A stretch of DNA of 64,000 nt from Woeseiaceae bacterium (GTDB lineage Bacteria; Pseudomonadota; Gammaproteobacteria; Steroidobacterales; Woeseiaceae): contig JAJFKP010000023.1 in NCBI GenBank assembly GCA_021773135.1, positions 62,001-126,000 on the forward strand, in the 5' to 3' direction. Below, one piece after another: positions 41,914 to 52,800 of this stretch. A program made the translations under genes and the position numbers. How positions within the stretch are numbered: position 1 is the first letter of the stretch; every line of letters starts with the position of its first letter. The notes under the pieces were generated by a model, which saw nothing but the letters and a program-made list of their open reading frames with translations, did not search any database and was not told the origin of the DNA.

Positions 41914-44214
41914 TCACCGGTCAAGCCGGATTCCGATGTCGTCGAGAATTACAACGCCGGGTTCGCTGCCGTCGAAACGAATGCGCAACTGGCGGATGCT
42001 GGCGATATCGTCTTTCGCGAGCGTCGCCAGCGGCACCTCGAAAGTCTGTAACACAGGTTCCCAGTCCGCTTTGTAGCGTTCCTTGTTCAGACTTTCGGAC
42101 TTCAGGTAACGCACTTTGAGGGGAGGAGCGAGGTGGGCATGATCGGCGCTGTTGATACGACCAAGAAGGCCGGATTCTGCGTACGTATCAATCGTGAAAC
42201 GCGGTGCACCGACCGGATCTGACGAGTCATCACCGTCACTATTGTCATCGTCACTGGCGGGCAGCTTTTCCGTTGATGCACTCACTGACAAACTCAGCAC
42301 GTAATCCTGATCAGTCAATTCCGCCCAGAATTCGGCCGGGATATCGACAGTGAAAACCGGCTCCTCACCGGCAGACCAGCCGAGCACGACAGCGTTTGTA
42401 CCTTGTTGCAATTCGTCGCGATGCTTGAGCGGCTCTTCACGCCACAGGCTAAAGCCGCTTGTGTATATCGATGCACCCGGATTAGTGGCGGTGCTGACAT
42501 CGAGATCTTCATCAAAGTCGGCAATTGGAATGAAGCTCGAATCTGTGAATTGCTGCACGTAGGCATGATTCGGTAACCAGTCTGCCCCTTTTCGCGTGTC
42601 GCGAAAAAGCGGCAGGTAGCGAGCGTCGTCCTGCAGCGTTGCCGCCAGGAATCCGGCGATGTAAACCTTCGCGATTTGCCGCTGATCTTCGCCGCTGATT
42701 ATTGGCGCAAGGTTTAACTGCCATGCCCCGGGAGGCCCGGCGTCCTCGCGCCCCCAGATCGAATTGAACTGGCCATGATTGGCGCCGTGAATGTAAAGCC
42801 CCGTCTTGAAACGATAGGCATCGTTGGACAACTTAATGCGGTTCCATTGCCGCAATCCGTGGAACGCCGATTCGTCACTGTCATAGCTACCCTGCAGGGT
42901 GAGGAAATTCACGTCTTCGAGTTTGACTCGACGGTGATAACGCTTGTCTATCTGTGCAACGGCAACCAGCGCAGAAATCGAGAAGCCGTAGTCAAACAGA
43001 ACCGTTGCATCGTCGGGAAAATTTGGCAGTTCGTTGTAGGCGTAGGCCATCGCCACCGCTTCGCCGCCGCGCGAGTGTCCGATCAGGGCGATGTTGTCGA
43101 GATCGACCTGGCGCTCGAAGCGGTGGTTGACGGTCGTATTCCACTCACGCCACAGGCGCAGATGCTCTAGCAGCAGCCAGGCACGAGCGGGCATCTCCTT
43201 GCCCTGGAAGTCGCCTGACCAGGTGCCATTGATAAAATTTTCATCCACGGATACGGCGATAATGCCGCGACTCGCGAGCAGCTCACCCAGGTAGGCGTAG
43301 CCCGGATCTGAATATTCCTCCATACCGTGATTGCCGTGCACGATGAGTGCGAGTGGGAAGGGGCCGTCGCCCTCCGGCGCCCATACCAGTCCGTTCAGCG
43401 GCGCTTCGTCGAGGCCAAAGCCCCAATACCGTTCGCGCATGCGTTGCTTGACGCCTTTCCATTCCGGCAGCAGCGGGGACGCGTCGACCGTGCGCGCTTC
43501 TAAGTCACGGTCACTGACAAACTCCGGTCGACGTCTGTTCTCGCCAGCCCCATAGCGCAATGCGACGACGTCGAAGGCGCCGGGCCGGGATGGGTCAGGA
43601 GCGGCAATCTGCGCCGGCACTGCTCCATCCATGGTGCGGTAGTCATTCGGAAAAGGATCTTCGCCGTCGTCAAGAAGGGTCGCTAAATTAATGCCGGCAG
43701 CCACTATGAGGAGTCCGGTGAACAGGAGCATCGCGTTCCGTGCGCGTAAAGTCGTTTGGCCCACTCCGCCACGGCGTATCAGCATGACTGCGCTGGCGCC
43801 AAGGCTGATGGCCAAAACGAACGTAATCGCCGCCGCAAGCCCCAGCGGTCCGCCCGGATCGATTGGCCACTCCCAGGCATCCGGATCCATAATTGTGCGC
43901 ATCACCACCGCAGGTGAGAAGCTGTCGAGGAACGTGACGGCGAGCAGCGCTGCGCCAAAGAGTGTCAACGCAAATCCTGGGATATTCCGAAAGACTTCGC
44001 CACAGAGCCGGGTGATGAATAAACCTGCGGCAATCACGACTGCACCAATGGCGATACCAATCAGGATCTCGAGCACGTTGCCCAGGCCGGTGTCCATAAG
44101 CGCCGCACGGAGACCAAACAATGCAAGCGCGGCCAGCAACGCGAAGCGGCCGCCCCACATCCAGTATTTGGACTGCGACTCTGGCTGTTCCTTATTCATG
44201 ATCGTTCTCTGCAT
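41914..44214 (-). CDS. Membrane-anchored alpha/beta-hydrolase-like protein
   Basis: 766 residues. About six transmembrane helices occupy the first 220 residues, then a soluble alpha/beta-hydrolase domain: the oxyanion-region LALIVHGNHGMEEY and the nucleophile elbow IGHSRGGEAVAMAY. A C-terminal beta-rich region (LSLSVSASTEKLPASDDD and DTYAESGLLGRINS) follows. Substrate unknown, and it may act on lipid or polymer at the membrane. An in-frame ATG at 44199 is an alternative start. Confidence 0.82.
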   Translation of the reverse strand: MQRTIMNKEQPESQSKYWMWGGRFALLAALALFGLRAALMDTGLGNVLEILIGIAIGAVVIAAGLFITRLCGEVFRNIPGFALTLFGAALLAVTFLDSFSPAVVMRTIMDPDAWEWPIDPGGPLGLAAAITFVLAISLGASAVMLIRRGGVGQTTLRARNAMLLFTGLLIVAAGINLATLLDDGEDPFPNDYRTMDGAVPAQIAAPDPSRPGAFDVVALRYGAGENRRRPEFVSDRDLEARTVDASPLLPEWKGVKQRMRERYWGFGLDEAPLNGLVWAPEGDGPFPLALIVHGNHGMEEYSDPGYAYLGELLASRGIIAVSVDENFINGTWSGDFQGKEMPARAWLLLEHLRLWREWNTTVNHRFERQVDLDNIALIGHSRGGEAVAMAYAYNELPNFPDDATVLFDYGFSISALVAVAQIDKRYHRRVKLEDVNFLTLQGSYDSDESAFHGLRQWNRIKLSNDAYRFKTGLYIHGANHGQFNSIWGREDAGPPGAWQLNLAPIISGEDQRQIAKVYIAGFLAATLQDDARYLPLFRDTRKGADWLPNHAYVQQFTDSSFIPIADFDEDLDVSTATNPGASIYTSGFSLWREEPLKHRDELQQGTNAVVLGWSAGEEPVFTVDIPAEFWAELTDQDYVLSLSVSASTEKLPASDDDNSDGDDSSDPVGAPRFTIDTYAESGLLGRINSADHAHLAPPLKVRYLKSESLNKERYKADWEPVLQTFEVPLATLAKDDIASIRQLRIRFDGSEPGVVILDDIGIRLDR

Positions 44215-44408
44215 TTAATTGCGATTCCCCAAGGCCGGATCTGCGCGCCGTTTTATCCGGGAAGTTTAAATGATTTGGTCTTGAGCTCCATCCAAGCTTC
44301 TCTAAGCGCACCTTTTCAGCTAGTTCGTCGACAACCTAAAACGACACGCTAAAAATTGCTGCAGTTCACGTCATTGGCAGGTCTGACCGTGGCTGGCAAA
44401 CTAGCGTC

Positions 44409-45080
44409 ATGATTAATTATCCGCAATTCGACGTCGAGCTAGATCGACTCCTCCCGAGTGATTCCGCATGGATTTGGTCAGCGGATCCGGACGATGCGGA
44501 CGAATTGTTTCCGGGGGAGAAGGAGGCCGCTACAAGAATGGCCCCGATCAGACTCCGCAGTTACCGTCACGGACGATCATGTGCGCATCGAGCGCTCAGA
44601 AATTTTCAATTCCAGGATAAAGGAATTCCAATGGGATCTGCGCGGGAACCGGTCTGGCCGGACGGTATTGTTGGGAGCATTAGTCATTGCGAAGATATTG
44701 CTGTCGCTGTGGTAGCTGCCGCTGACCGATATACCGGAATCGGAATAGATATTGAGGCGGTTGGCAGTCTCGAACCTGAACTTGCCCGACTAATTGCAAC
44801 GCCCGATGAAGTATCGAACTACCAATTGCAGGGCCTGCCAAACGATGGGCGGCTTCTGTTCGCTGTCAAGGAAAGTATCTATAAATGCATCTGGCCCGTT
44901 TTGCGGCGTTATGTGGATTTTCAGCAAGTGGTGGTCGACCTACAGGTAGACACCGGTGTGTTCACTGCACGATCAGCTGACGTCGAGGACAAACAACTCT
45001 GCCAGGCACTCGCACACCTTAACGGTGGCGCTCAAACCAGTGGTGACTATGTGATCGCAGCCGCGATTTCCGAACGCTGA
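44409..45080 (+). CDS. 4'-phosphopantetheinyl transferase (EntD/Sfp family)
   Basis: 223 residues with all EntD-type motifs: WPDGIVGSISHC, the Mg-binding GIGIDIEAVG, and FAVKESIYKCIWP. It transfers the phosphopantetheine arm of CoA to carrier domains. This is the first gene of the biosynthetic region, and it would activate the carriers at about 53701 (loading protein) and 61469 (PKS module). It faces the ABC exporter gene convergently. No clear ribosome binding site precedes the ATG at 44409. Confidence 0.93.
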   Translation: MINYPQFDVELDRLLPSDSAWIWSADPDDADELFPGEKEAATRMAPIRLRSYRHGRSCAHRALRNFQFQDKGIPMGSAREPVWPDGIVGSISHCEDIAVAVVAAADRYTGIGIDIEAVGSLEPELARLIATPDEVSNYQLQGLPNDGRLLFAVKESIYKCIWPVLRRYVDFQQVVVDLQVDTGVFTARSADVEDKQLCQALAHLNGGAQTSGDYVIAAAISER

Positions 45081-45206
45081 TATCGCACGAGATAATATTG
45101 CCTGGCGGAGGCGCTTTGAAACTGACCTGCTGACGCTACAAGTAAGCGTGCAATACAGGTCTGTCGATGATTCAACGCAGCCAAGCCAGAACGCGAACAG
45201 TTATGA

Positions 45207-46865
45207 CTATCCTGACTCTTGAGTGGTGACATTCGTCATGTCAGATGCATTTGAGAGAGACTCGATCCGTCCCTCGTCAAGTTTTATTACGCGATCGCCC
45301 ATGTGGAAGTACCGGTCGTCATGAGTAACCACCACAACAGATTTTCCAGCTTCCCTCAACTTGGGGAGCAGGTCAGTGTAGAAGACCTGTTTGTATTGAG
45401 GATCCTGGTCGGCTGCCCACTCATCGAATATCTGGACAGGGCGATCTTCGATCATAGACGTCAATAACGCCAGGCGCCGACGTTGTCCCTGCGACAATGC
45501 GGTTGTCGAAAATCTACCGTCTTCCACTTTGACTTTGTGCCCCAGTTCCAGCTTGGCGAGGTATTCGTCCACAGTCTTGTCATATTCAGACGGAGTGTCT
45601 CCAAGAATTCTGTCAAACAAATAAAAATCGGAGAAGACGACTGAAAAGTGCTGTCGGTACCAATCTATATTCTCTTTGTAGACGGGTTTTCCACCCAGCT
45701 TGATGCTGCCGGAGTCCGGCAGATAAAGACCACAGAGCAGCTTAACGAGTGTCGATTTACCGCTGCCGTTTCCGCCAACAATAAAAACAAGCTCTCCGGG
45801 GCGCAGCCTGAAATCAAGTGGACCGACAGCGAATCCGTGGTTCGAACTCTCCGACTGGCTGTAGGTGAATCTAAGTCCAGTAATATCAATTCCCGGGTGC
45901 CGAACCAACTCATCATGTTGCGCCGACGCCCCGCCACCACCCTTTTCGGAGCCTATGCTGACGCCAAGTTCCTCAAGTTTGTCGAGTGAGGCCTGGCCAT
46001 TTACAAACGTCGGTAATGCGCCGATGATCGACCAGATCGGTGTCATGACATAAAGTGACGCAAATATGTAACCCGTAAGAACTTCGGTTGAGCCAGCTTC
46101 GATTGTTGGGAAAAACGCCAGAAACCCCGCAATCAAAAGGTAAAACAGGCCCTGGCTCCAAGCATCCATGATCATATATTTCCTGGCAGCTGCCAGATTG
46201 AGAGTCCGTAGATTTCGAGCCGTATTTTCAACCTCATTATTGAGAAAGTCGTCACCGCGTGCCTCATTGAGCTGTAACTCTTTGAGGCCATCAGTTAGGG
46301 AGCGCAGCGCAGACATCAGGTGATCCCGTTCTTCGCGGGCGCCAAACAATGCCGCGAAGGCGGCAGAATGCAGGAGCTTGTATATGCCTGCTCCGGCAAG
46401 AACACAAATTGTTAACGCGAGCATCCCAACCGGCGATAACATTCCGAGATACACCCAGCACCCGACCACGACCGCGATATTGATAGCCAGGCTGGGGAAC
46501 TGCACGATTGCCGCACCAAGCACCTGAACGTCGTTTGTCAGCGCAGTCAATACACGGTGTGTGCCTAGTAATTCGAGTTTTCGAAAAGGTGCCCGTAAAA
46601 CTTTTTTACTCAGATCGACCACCATTCGAAGAATCGTATCCTGACCGAACTTCAAAACCAGCCATTGCGAATACAGGCCGCTACCGATCTTGACGATACT
46701 GATTACAAGAATTCCGAGAATAATCGCCGTTGGAGCGTCATTATGAACAGCACGGTTTATGAATGCGATTAGCGCAGCACTTGCAGCGCCACTAATGGCG
46801 CCGATGAATACGATCAGCACGGTCATCCGCTTCGAAGACCGGCCCAGAAATGTTAGTAACGTCAA
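45207..46865 (-). CDS. Cyclic-peptide-type ABC exporter (SyrD/PvdE family)
   Basis: 552 residues with a six-helix membrane domain (about 1-310) fused to a nucleotide-binding domain. Walker A is GGNGSGKST, the signature is LSQGQRRR and Walker B reads FDEWAADQDP, the form typical of the SyrD/PvdE cyclic peptide export family. It should move a peptide or peptide-polyketide product, or its precursor, to the periplasm. It is divergent from the serine hydrolase gene, and a 248-base intergenic region between them holds a palindrome and a promoter. It is the most likely exporter of the downstream cluster product. Confidence 0.92.
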   Translation of the reverse strand: MTLLTFLGRSSKRMTVLIVFIGAISGAASAALIAFINRAVHNDAPTAIILGILVISIVKIGSGLYSQWLVLKFGQDTILRMVVDLSKKVLRAPFRKLELLGTHRVLTALTNDVQVLGAAIVQFPSLAINIAVVVGCWVYLGMLSPVGMLALTICVLAGAGIYKLLHSAAFAALFGAREERDHLMSALRSLTDGLKELQLNEARGDDFLNNEVENTARNLRTLNLAAARKYMIMDAWSQGLFYLLIAGFLAFFPTIEAGSTEVLTGYIFASLYVMTPIWSIIGALPTFVNGQASLDKLEELGVSIGSEKGGGGASAQHDELVRHPGIDITGLRFTYSQSESSNHGFAVGPLDFRLRPGELVFIVGGNGSGKSTLVKLLCGLYLPDSGSIKLGGKPVYKENIDWYRQHFSVVFSDFYLFDRILGDTPSEYDKTVDEYLAKLELGHKVKVEDGRFSTTALSQGQRRRLALLTSMIEDRPVQIFDEWAADQDPQYKQVFYTDLLPKLREAGKSVVVVTHDDRYFHMGDRVIKLDEGRIESLSNASDMTNVTTQESG

Positions 46866-47001
46866 TGTTTTCGCCTGTGCATGCGAATCTCCACGGATGC
46901 TGCGTGAAGCACTTCAGCGAGTCAACCGAGCAGTACGGCATTTCGTCTGGCCGATCCCCGTTTTCATGACATCTGCCTTACCATGTGTGTTCTGACCACA
47001 A

Positions 47002-47020
47002 TTTTGGCGGTTAACCAAAA
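47002..47020. promoter_or_regulatory. Operator-like palindrome between exporter and serine hydrolase
   Basis: TTTTGG and CCAAAA surround CGGTTAA. It lies between the divergent exporter and hydrolase genes, 28 bases before a promoter at 47048, so one factor could control both directions. Confidence 0.35.
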
Positions 47021-47047
47021 AGGCCTGAAACACGGAACACGTGCGCT

Positions 47048-47077
47048 TTGGCCAGTCTAATTCGGGTATGGTATAGA
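47048..47077 (+). promoter_or_regulatory. Extended -10 promoter for the serine hydrolase gene
   Basis: TTGGCC, an 18-base spacer, and an extended -10 (TG-G-TATAGA at 47069-47077). Transcription would start near 47084, 30 bases before the ATG at 47114. This supports the choice of 47114 rather than the open frame from 47048. Confidence 0.45.
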
Positions 47078-47113
47078 CGTTTGATCAATTGCCCGTCCGG
47101 AAAGCTTCACATA

Positions 47114-48958
47114 ATGAAAAAGTCATCAATCGCGCTGGTGATGTTTGTATCTCTGCTCGCCGTAGCTTGTTCCGGTGGAGGCAGCGGGACAATCGCAGGT
47201 TCATCGCAGCAGCCACCCTCGCTACCACCACCACCCTCACCACCACCACCCTCACCACCACCACCCTCGCCACCACCACCCTCGCCACCGCCTGTTCAGG
47301 CGAATTGCCAGGTTCGAGTCGACTATTGTGCCGATGACATGCTGGCGGCTGAAGCAGCCAGGTTGGTTAGTAATGCCACCTACGCACCCATAGTCGGCGC
47401 CAGTGCCGCCATCCATGACTTCAACGGGACACTAACCGCGCAGAAGACGTCTTTGATGGGATCGACTTTCGGCGACATGCCCGGTTTTGCGGTCGAATTT
47501 ATTACCGTGGATGACGCCCTGGTGCCAATGGAGCGCGGAATTATCAGCTCGAGTGGATTGCTGGAAGGCGAGCTCATTCTATCTGCCGGGCGAATATGGT
47601 CGGAGGCCGGCGATGGCGGCATGTCGCGGGCGGCATTCCCGTTTGCCATTACCGGCAAGCTTTACAGCGGAACGCACAATGGCCTGGCAACATTCGTATT
47701 CGATGATAGTAGGGTTTCGCCAGTCTATTTTCAGATGACCCAGGAAACTGACCCGCTGAATCAGGTGGATCTTTGGGGTCGGATGAACGCAGCGTATGCG
47801 CCCGAAGTGTTTACGGATCTCGCCGCCAGAGAGCAGGCCTGGCGTGAACATATTGCCAATCGAATCGCTGTTCGGCCGTGGTCAGATCTGGAAAATGAGG
47901 TTGGAGCAGCAGCGCTCGACGTATTCACCCGGGGTCTGGACGACCCCGACATCAGCGGCGGAGGCATCCTTGTCGACGACGCGCTGTATTTTCTTCCTGC
48001 CCACACACGTCAGGGCAATTATCCTTATGCCCTAGAAATGCGCCACGGTGTGTTCTCGGTGACCAAGTCGATGCTCGCGGCCGTTGCAATGTTTCGGCTT
48101 GCGGAAAAATATGATCCGTCGGTGTTCGATTTGTTTGTCTCCGACTACACCAATGTAACGGCGTCACATGTGGGCTGGAACGGTGTTACGTTTGGCCATC
48201 TGCTCAGCATGGCCGCAGGCATTGGTGACAATTTTCCGGATCAGTCGGTCCAGGCCACTTTTGCAGACGAGAACGATCCTGCAAGTGCAAAGTGGCAGTC
48301 ATTTTTTTCTTCGCCGGATAAATCCGGCAAGCTTGATGCCGCATTTTCATATAATAACTATCCTTGGGGGCCCGGACAGGTTGTTCGATACAACACCACC
48401 CATTCTTTTGTGTTGTCGGCGGCGGTCGATGGTTTCCTGAAGTCAGTTGAGGGACCTGATGCTGGCATTGTTGGCTTGCTACAGGATGAAGTATTCTTGC
48501 CCTTGGGATTGAAGGATTTTGCCGTTCTCAAGACTTTTGAAGACAACGGATCAATGGGGTTGCCGATATTCGCATTCGGGATATATCCCAATGCTTATGA
48601 ATCGGCCCGAATTCTGCAGTTACTTCAAAACGATGGCGTTTACGATGGTAAGCAGATACTTCACCGAGATAGCTTGCACCGAGCCTTACGACGCATTCCG
48701 GTATCGGACTTCGAAACGAGCATATCCATTTCAACAGACTCGAACTCACTACCTGTGCGATATCTTTACTCTTACTACTCCTTCGACATGCAGACTGAAG
48801 ATGGATGCAACATAACCCCGACATATATGGAAGGATTCGGTGGTAATAATGTTGTCCTAATGCCCAATGGCGTTGCCGCATTCCGATATTCAGACTCGGG
48901 CTTGTTTGATCCCGGTGCTCTTGCACTGGCGGCTAGCCGGGTTCGCCCGAACTGTTGA
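47114..48958 (+). CDS. Lipoprotein serine hydrolase, class C beta-lactamase fold
   Basis: About 614 residues. A lipoprotein signal (MKKSSIALVMFVSLLAVAC) places lipid on Cys19. A proline-rich spacer, PPPPS repeated four to five times near residues 35-58, holds the enzyme off the membrane. The catalytic domain has the SxxK motif VFSVTKSM (Ser315, Lys318) and the second-motif Tyr in VVRYNTTHS (about Tyr426). The fold covers beta-lactamases, D-aminopeptidases, esterases and ClbP-like prodrug peptidases. It lies inside the cluster, with its last bases overlapping the TTG start of the thioesterase gene, so it is likely part of the pathway. The exact reaction is unproven. Confidence 0.85.
   Translation: MKKSSIALVMFVSLLAVACSGGGSGTIAGSSQQPPSLPPPPSPPPPSPPPPSPPPPSPPPVQANCQVRVDYCADDMLAAEAARLVSNATYAPIVGASAAIHDFNGTLTAQKTSLMGSTFGDMPGFAVEFITVDDALVPMERGIISSSGLLEGELILSAGRIWSEAGDGGMSRAAFPFAITGKLYSGTHNGLATFVFDDSRVSPVYFQMTQETDPLNQVDLWGRMNAAYAPEVFTDLAAREQAWREHIANRIAVRPWSDLENEVGAAALDVFTRGLDDPDISGGGILVDDALYFLPAHTRQGNYPYALEMRHGVFSVTKSMLAAVAMFRLAEKYDPSVFDLFVSDYTNVTASHVGWNGVTFGHLLSMAAGIGDNFPDQSVQATFADENDPASAKWQSFFSSPDKSGKLDAAFSYNNYPWGPGQVVRYNTTHSFVLSAAVDGFLKSVEGPDAGIVGLLQDEVFLPLGLKDFAVLKTFEDNGSMGLPIFAFGIYPNAYESARILQLLQNDGVYDGKQILHRDSLHRALRRIPVSDFETSISISTDSNSLPVRYLYSYYSFDMQTEDGCNITPTYMEGFGGNNVVLMPNGVAAFRYSDSGLFDPGALALAASRVRPNC
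47214..47289 (+). repeat. In-frame tandem repeat encoding a PPPPS spacer
   Basis: A 15-base unit (CCACCACCACCCTCA/G) is repeated about five times, encoding the proline-rich linker of the lipoprotein serine hydrolase. Repeat number could vary by slippage, changing linker length without breaking the frame. Confidence 0.75.
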
Positions 48959-49734
48959 GCAGTTCACCCAATCAATGGATATTCCGCCCGCGCGCGACCG
49001 ATAGTCCCGCGGCGAGATTATTCTGCTTTCCATCGGCCGGGTCCGGCGCAGCGATGTATCGTGAATGGACAGATATTTGCCCGGGAGAAATCGAAGTCGT
49101 TGGCGTGCGATATCCCGGTCGCGAGAATCTGATGCGGCAACCACCAATAACGGATCTTCACCAATTGGCGGCTGCGTTGAAAGTGGCGATCGAACCGTTG
49201 TTTGACCGCCCATTCGTCTTTTTTGGTCATAGCATGGGAGCATGGGTTGCTTTTGAGCTCGCGCGCCAGCTGCAGACAACAACCGTTTCTGGGCCGGCGG
49301 TACTGTTCGTCTCAGCACGTCGGGCACCACAAGTTCCGGAACGGCATTCTCAGCTGCACAATCTCAATGACGACGAACTCGTCGATGGGATACAGAATCG
49401 GTTCGGTGGAATTCCAGACGAGGTGCGGGCCGAGCCAGAACTGTTGAAAATGATGCTGCCGACACTGCGAGCCGATTTGCAGGTGCTGGAGGCCTATGAA
49501 TTTCAGTCTGATCAGATGCTTGAGTGCCCCATTCATGCTTTTGGCGGCGATCAGGACAGCCAGGTCACGATGGCCGATCTGGATGCGTGGCAAGAGCGGA
49601 CAACAGCAGAATTCGATCGCCAGTGTCTGCCCGGCTCCCATTTTTTCATTCATGAAGCCGAGGGTCCGGCGCTGAGAGCCCGACTCGCGCAGATTATCTC
49701 CCGAAATCTTGAACTTGGCCGGACTTTATGTTGA
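48955..49734 (+). CDS. Type II thioesterase
   Basis: About 259 residues of the alpha/beta-hydrolase type II thioesterase family that clears stalled acyl groups from carrier proteins. Motifs: LFCFPSAGSGAAMYREW, the nucleophile elbow FFGHSMGAWVAFELARQL, a D in the FGGDQDSQV segment and a His in LPGSHFFIHE. The TTG at 48955 overlaps the TGA of the preceding gene (TTGA), indicating translational coupling. It is followed after 126 bases by the loading synthetase gene. Confidence 0.9.
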   Translation: MSSSPNQWIFRPRATDSPAARLFCFPSAGSGAAMYREWTDICPGEIEVVGVRYPGRENLMRQPPITDLHQLAAALKVAIEPLFDRPFVFFGHSMGAWVAFELARQLQTTTVSGPAVLFVSARRAPQVPERHSQLHNLNDDELVDGIQNRFGGIPDEVRAEPELLKMMLPTLRADLQVLEAYEFQSDQMLECPIHAFGGDQDSQVTMADLDAWQERTTAEFDRQCLPGSHFFIHEAEGPALRARLAQIISRNLELGRTLC

Positions 49735-49860
49735 CTTCTTACTCGCTCGGCGGAGCGCCAGATAATATACTGGTATGTCGCAGGAGGAACTTGCATCCCC
49801 GCGCTCCGGCTGGCGAATTCATTGGGTGTCGCCGGCATTAAAAAACAATAATAATTTCGG

Positions 49861-52800
49861 GTGGTCATTTTGCAGGAGCGCGGCAGTAATTCGTTCCGAA
49901 GTATCGAGAGGGCACTGATCGATCAACCAATGGTCGATGATTGCCTGGTCACGTTGCAATTAGCAGGCAATCGCCAAATTCTCCGCGCATACCTGGTGAC
50001 GGCGGGAAGGCTCGATTTACCGCAACTTGAAAATCGACTGAGGGTGGCAGCGCCTTCGGCGGAGCAGTTGCCGGATGAGTATGTTTTCGTATCGCATCTG
50101 CCGCGGGGCGAGGAGGGGAGCCTGGACAGCGCTGCCGTCGCCAAAATTCCAGCATTATCAACAGCAATCTGGGGCGGTTGGATTGCTCAACTGGAGGCGA
50201 TGCCGGGGGTAACGCAAGCGCAGTTACACCTGGCGCAATTTAACGCACCCCCGGATAGAAATGACGTTCCTGCGTGGGCGCGCACGAAACGCTGGCGACG
50301 AACCGGCAGTCAACCATTCGTTGCTGGCGGGAATGATCCTGCCGCGCTAAATGATCTGCCGACAAACGAACCCGGCACACTGGCAATCAGCCGCGGCCCA
50401 AGCCTTGTTCGGGAGGAAGGCTTTCCAGCCAGTCTTGGTGATGCACTGGAGCGTGCGAGCCGGCAACGTAAAGGTGTTGGCCTGATTCACCTGATACCCG
50501 ATGGCAATCCTATCGAGGAGAGTTACACGGATTTGGCCGAGCGCGCCGGTCGCATACAGGGAGCTTTAGCGGCGCAGGGATTGCAGCCAGGAGATCCTGT
50601 TTTACTACAGTTGGAATCAAGCTACGAATTTCTGGGCGCTTTCTGGGGGGCCGTCCTGGGCGGTTTCGTTCCGGTACCCGTGTCGATTGCGCCGACCTAT
50701 GAGGATCCGTCCAACGCAGTTCTGGTCAAGCTGCGAAACGCATGGCGAAGTCTCGATGAGCCGCCGGTAATTGCAAGTAGCCAGCTTCATGAGTCATTGA
50801 ATACCATCGCCGGCCGACTTGATATGTCCACCGCCAGAATTCTCGATATCACAACGCTTGTCGCCCACGAACCGGCACCTGAACAACATAGCGCTCTACC
50901 CGGAGACACAGCGTTGATGCTGCTGACCTCGGGCAGTACAGGCATGCCCAAGTGCGTCACGCTCAGCCATCAGAATGTACTCTGTCGTTCTGCGGCCGAG
51001 GCACGCTTTGCCTCCCTGACGGCCGACGATATTTCTTTGAACTGGATGGCTATGGATCATGTTGCCGGCATCGTCTATTTCCATATCAGAGATGTTTATC
51101 TCGCCTGTCTCCAGATACAGGGCAGCGTGGACGAAGTGCTCCAGAATCCATTGACCTGGCTGGACTGGGTCGACAGCTATCGCGTGACGCTTTCATTCGC
51201 ACCGAACTTCGCATTTGGTCTGGTCAATCGGCACGCAAACGACATCGCCGGGAGCGGCTGGGATCTTAGTTGTCTGCGCTGGATCTGGAATGGTGGCGAA
51301 GCGATCGTTGCTAAAACGGCCCGCCGCTTCGTAAGTTTGCTGCTGCAGCATGGTTTGCCCGAAACTGCAATGCGTCCTGCCTGGGGCATGTCGGAAACAT
51401 CATCTGCAGTGACAGGATCAAATCGATTTACGCTTGATCTGACCAGCGACGATGATCCGCTGGTCGAAGTAGGCGAGCCATTCCCAGGTTTTGAAATGCG
51501 AATCACTGACGGTGACCAGGTCATCGTAGAAGGACAGATCGGACAACTGGAAGTTCGCGGCGAGTCGGTAACAGCAGGCTATTTCAATAACGCAGCCGTA
51601 AATGAAGATTCATTCACAGGTGACGGATGGTTTCGAACCGGTGATCTGGGTTTCATAAAAAACGGCAGGCTAACAATGTCGGGTCGGCAAAAGGACGAAA
51701 TTGTTGTCAATGGCGTCAACTACCACAGCCATGATATTGAAGCGATCGTCGAAGAGCTCAATTCGGTGGACACTTCATTCACTGCAGCATGCGGGGTGAG
51801 ACCGCCGGACGCCGATACTGATGTTCTTGCAATATTTTTTCATCCTGCAGACGACAGCGATCAGGACGTCGCTGATATTGCACGGTCAATTCGACAACGG
51901 GTGGTAAAGGGTATTGGTGTGGTGGCGACTTTTGTAATTCCGCTGCACCGTCACGAGATTCCGAAGACGGCCATAGGCAAAATTCAGAGAACCAAACTGG
52001 CCGAGCAATTCGAGAGCGGTCAGTATGATTCGCTGGCGATAGTAGCGGGATCCGAGGCCGACAATTCATTGCCGGATTGGTTTTTTAAGCCGGTCTGGCG
52101 CCGCTGCGAGGCAAGCAATCAGGGCCGGAAGCTGCCTCAAAGTATCATGCTAACGACGGGTAACTCGGCAACAGGCAGTCCTAGTTTCGGGATAAGCGAA
52201 GTATTCAAAGCGCGGAAGGTCATGCTTGGTGACCTTGCTCAGGAAGCCATTTTGCCCGAGTGCGTGCTGATAATCGTTGCCGACATTGCAACGCAGGAAT
52301 CTCCGCTGTCGTCTGCGGATACTACAATCCTCAACGCATTGATTGTTGCATTGAATTCACTAAAGACAATTGCAAATCTGGCACCGCCACAGAAGGATGT
52401 CGAGCTCGTCTTGGTCTCACACGCATCCCAGAACGTGCTTGCCGACGATTCTCCCTCACCTGGATTGCGGGCAGCAATTGCGGCGTTAAAATCAGCCGCA
52501 CAGGAAATACCCTGGTTGCGGTATCGGGCAATTGATCTTGATGTGGCCGATGTCAGACAACAAGTGACAGCTATCGAGGCGGAGATGCGTTCGGCGATAC
52601 CTCCGGACTGCGAAATCGCCTTTCGCGGTGGTGAGCGCTATGTGTCCGGATTGCGGCCGTTGTCGTGGACCGAAATTGCAGAAGCGCCTCGGGCAATTAG
52701 CGAAAATGCTTTGTACTTGCTAACTGGCGGTCTCGGTGGCATCGCGTACGAACTCGCACGTGTGCTGATCGAGCAGTTTGATGCACGAATTGCTTTGCTC

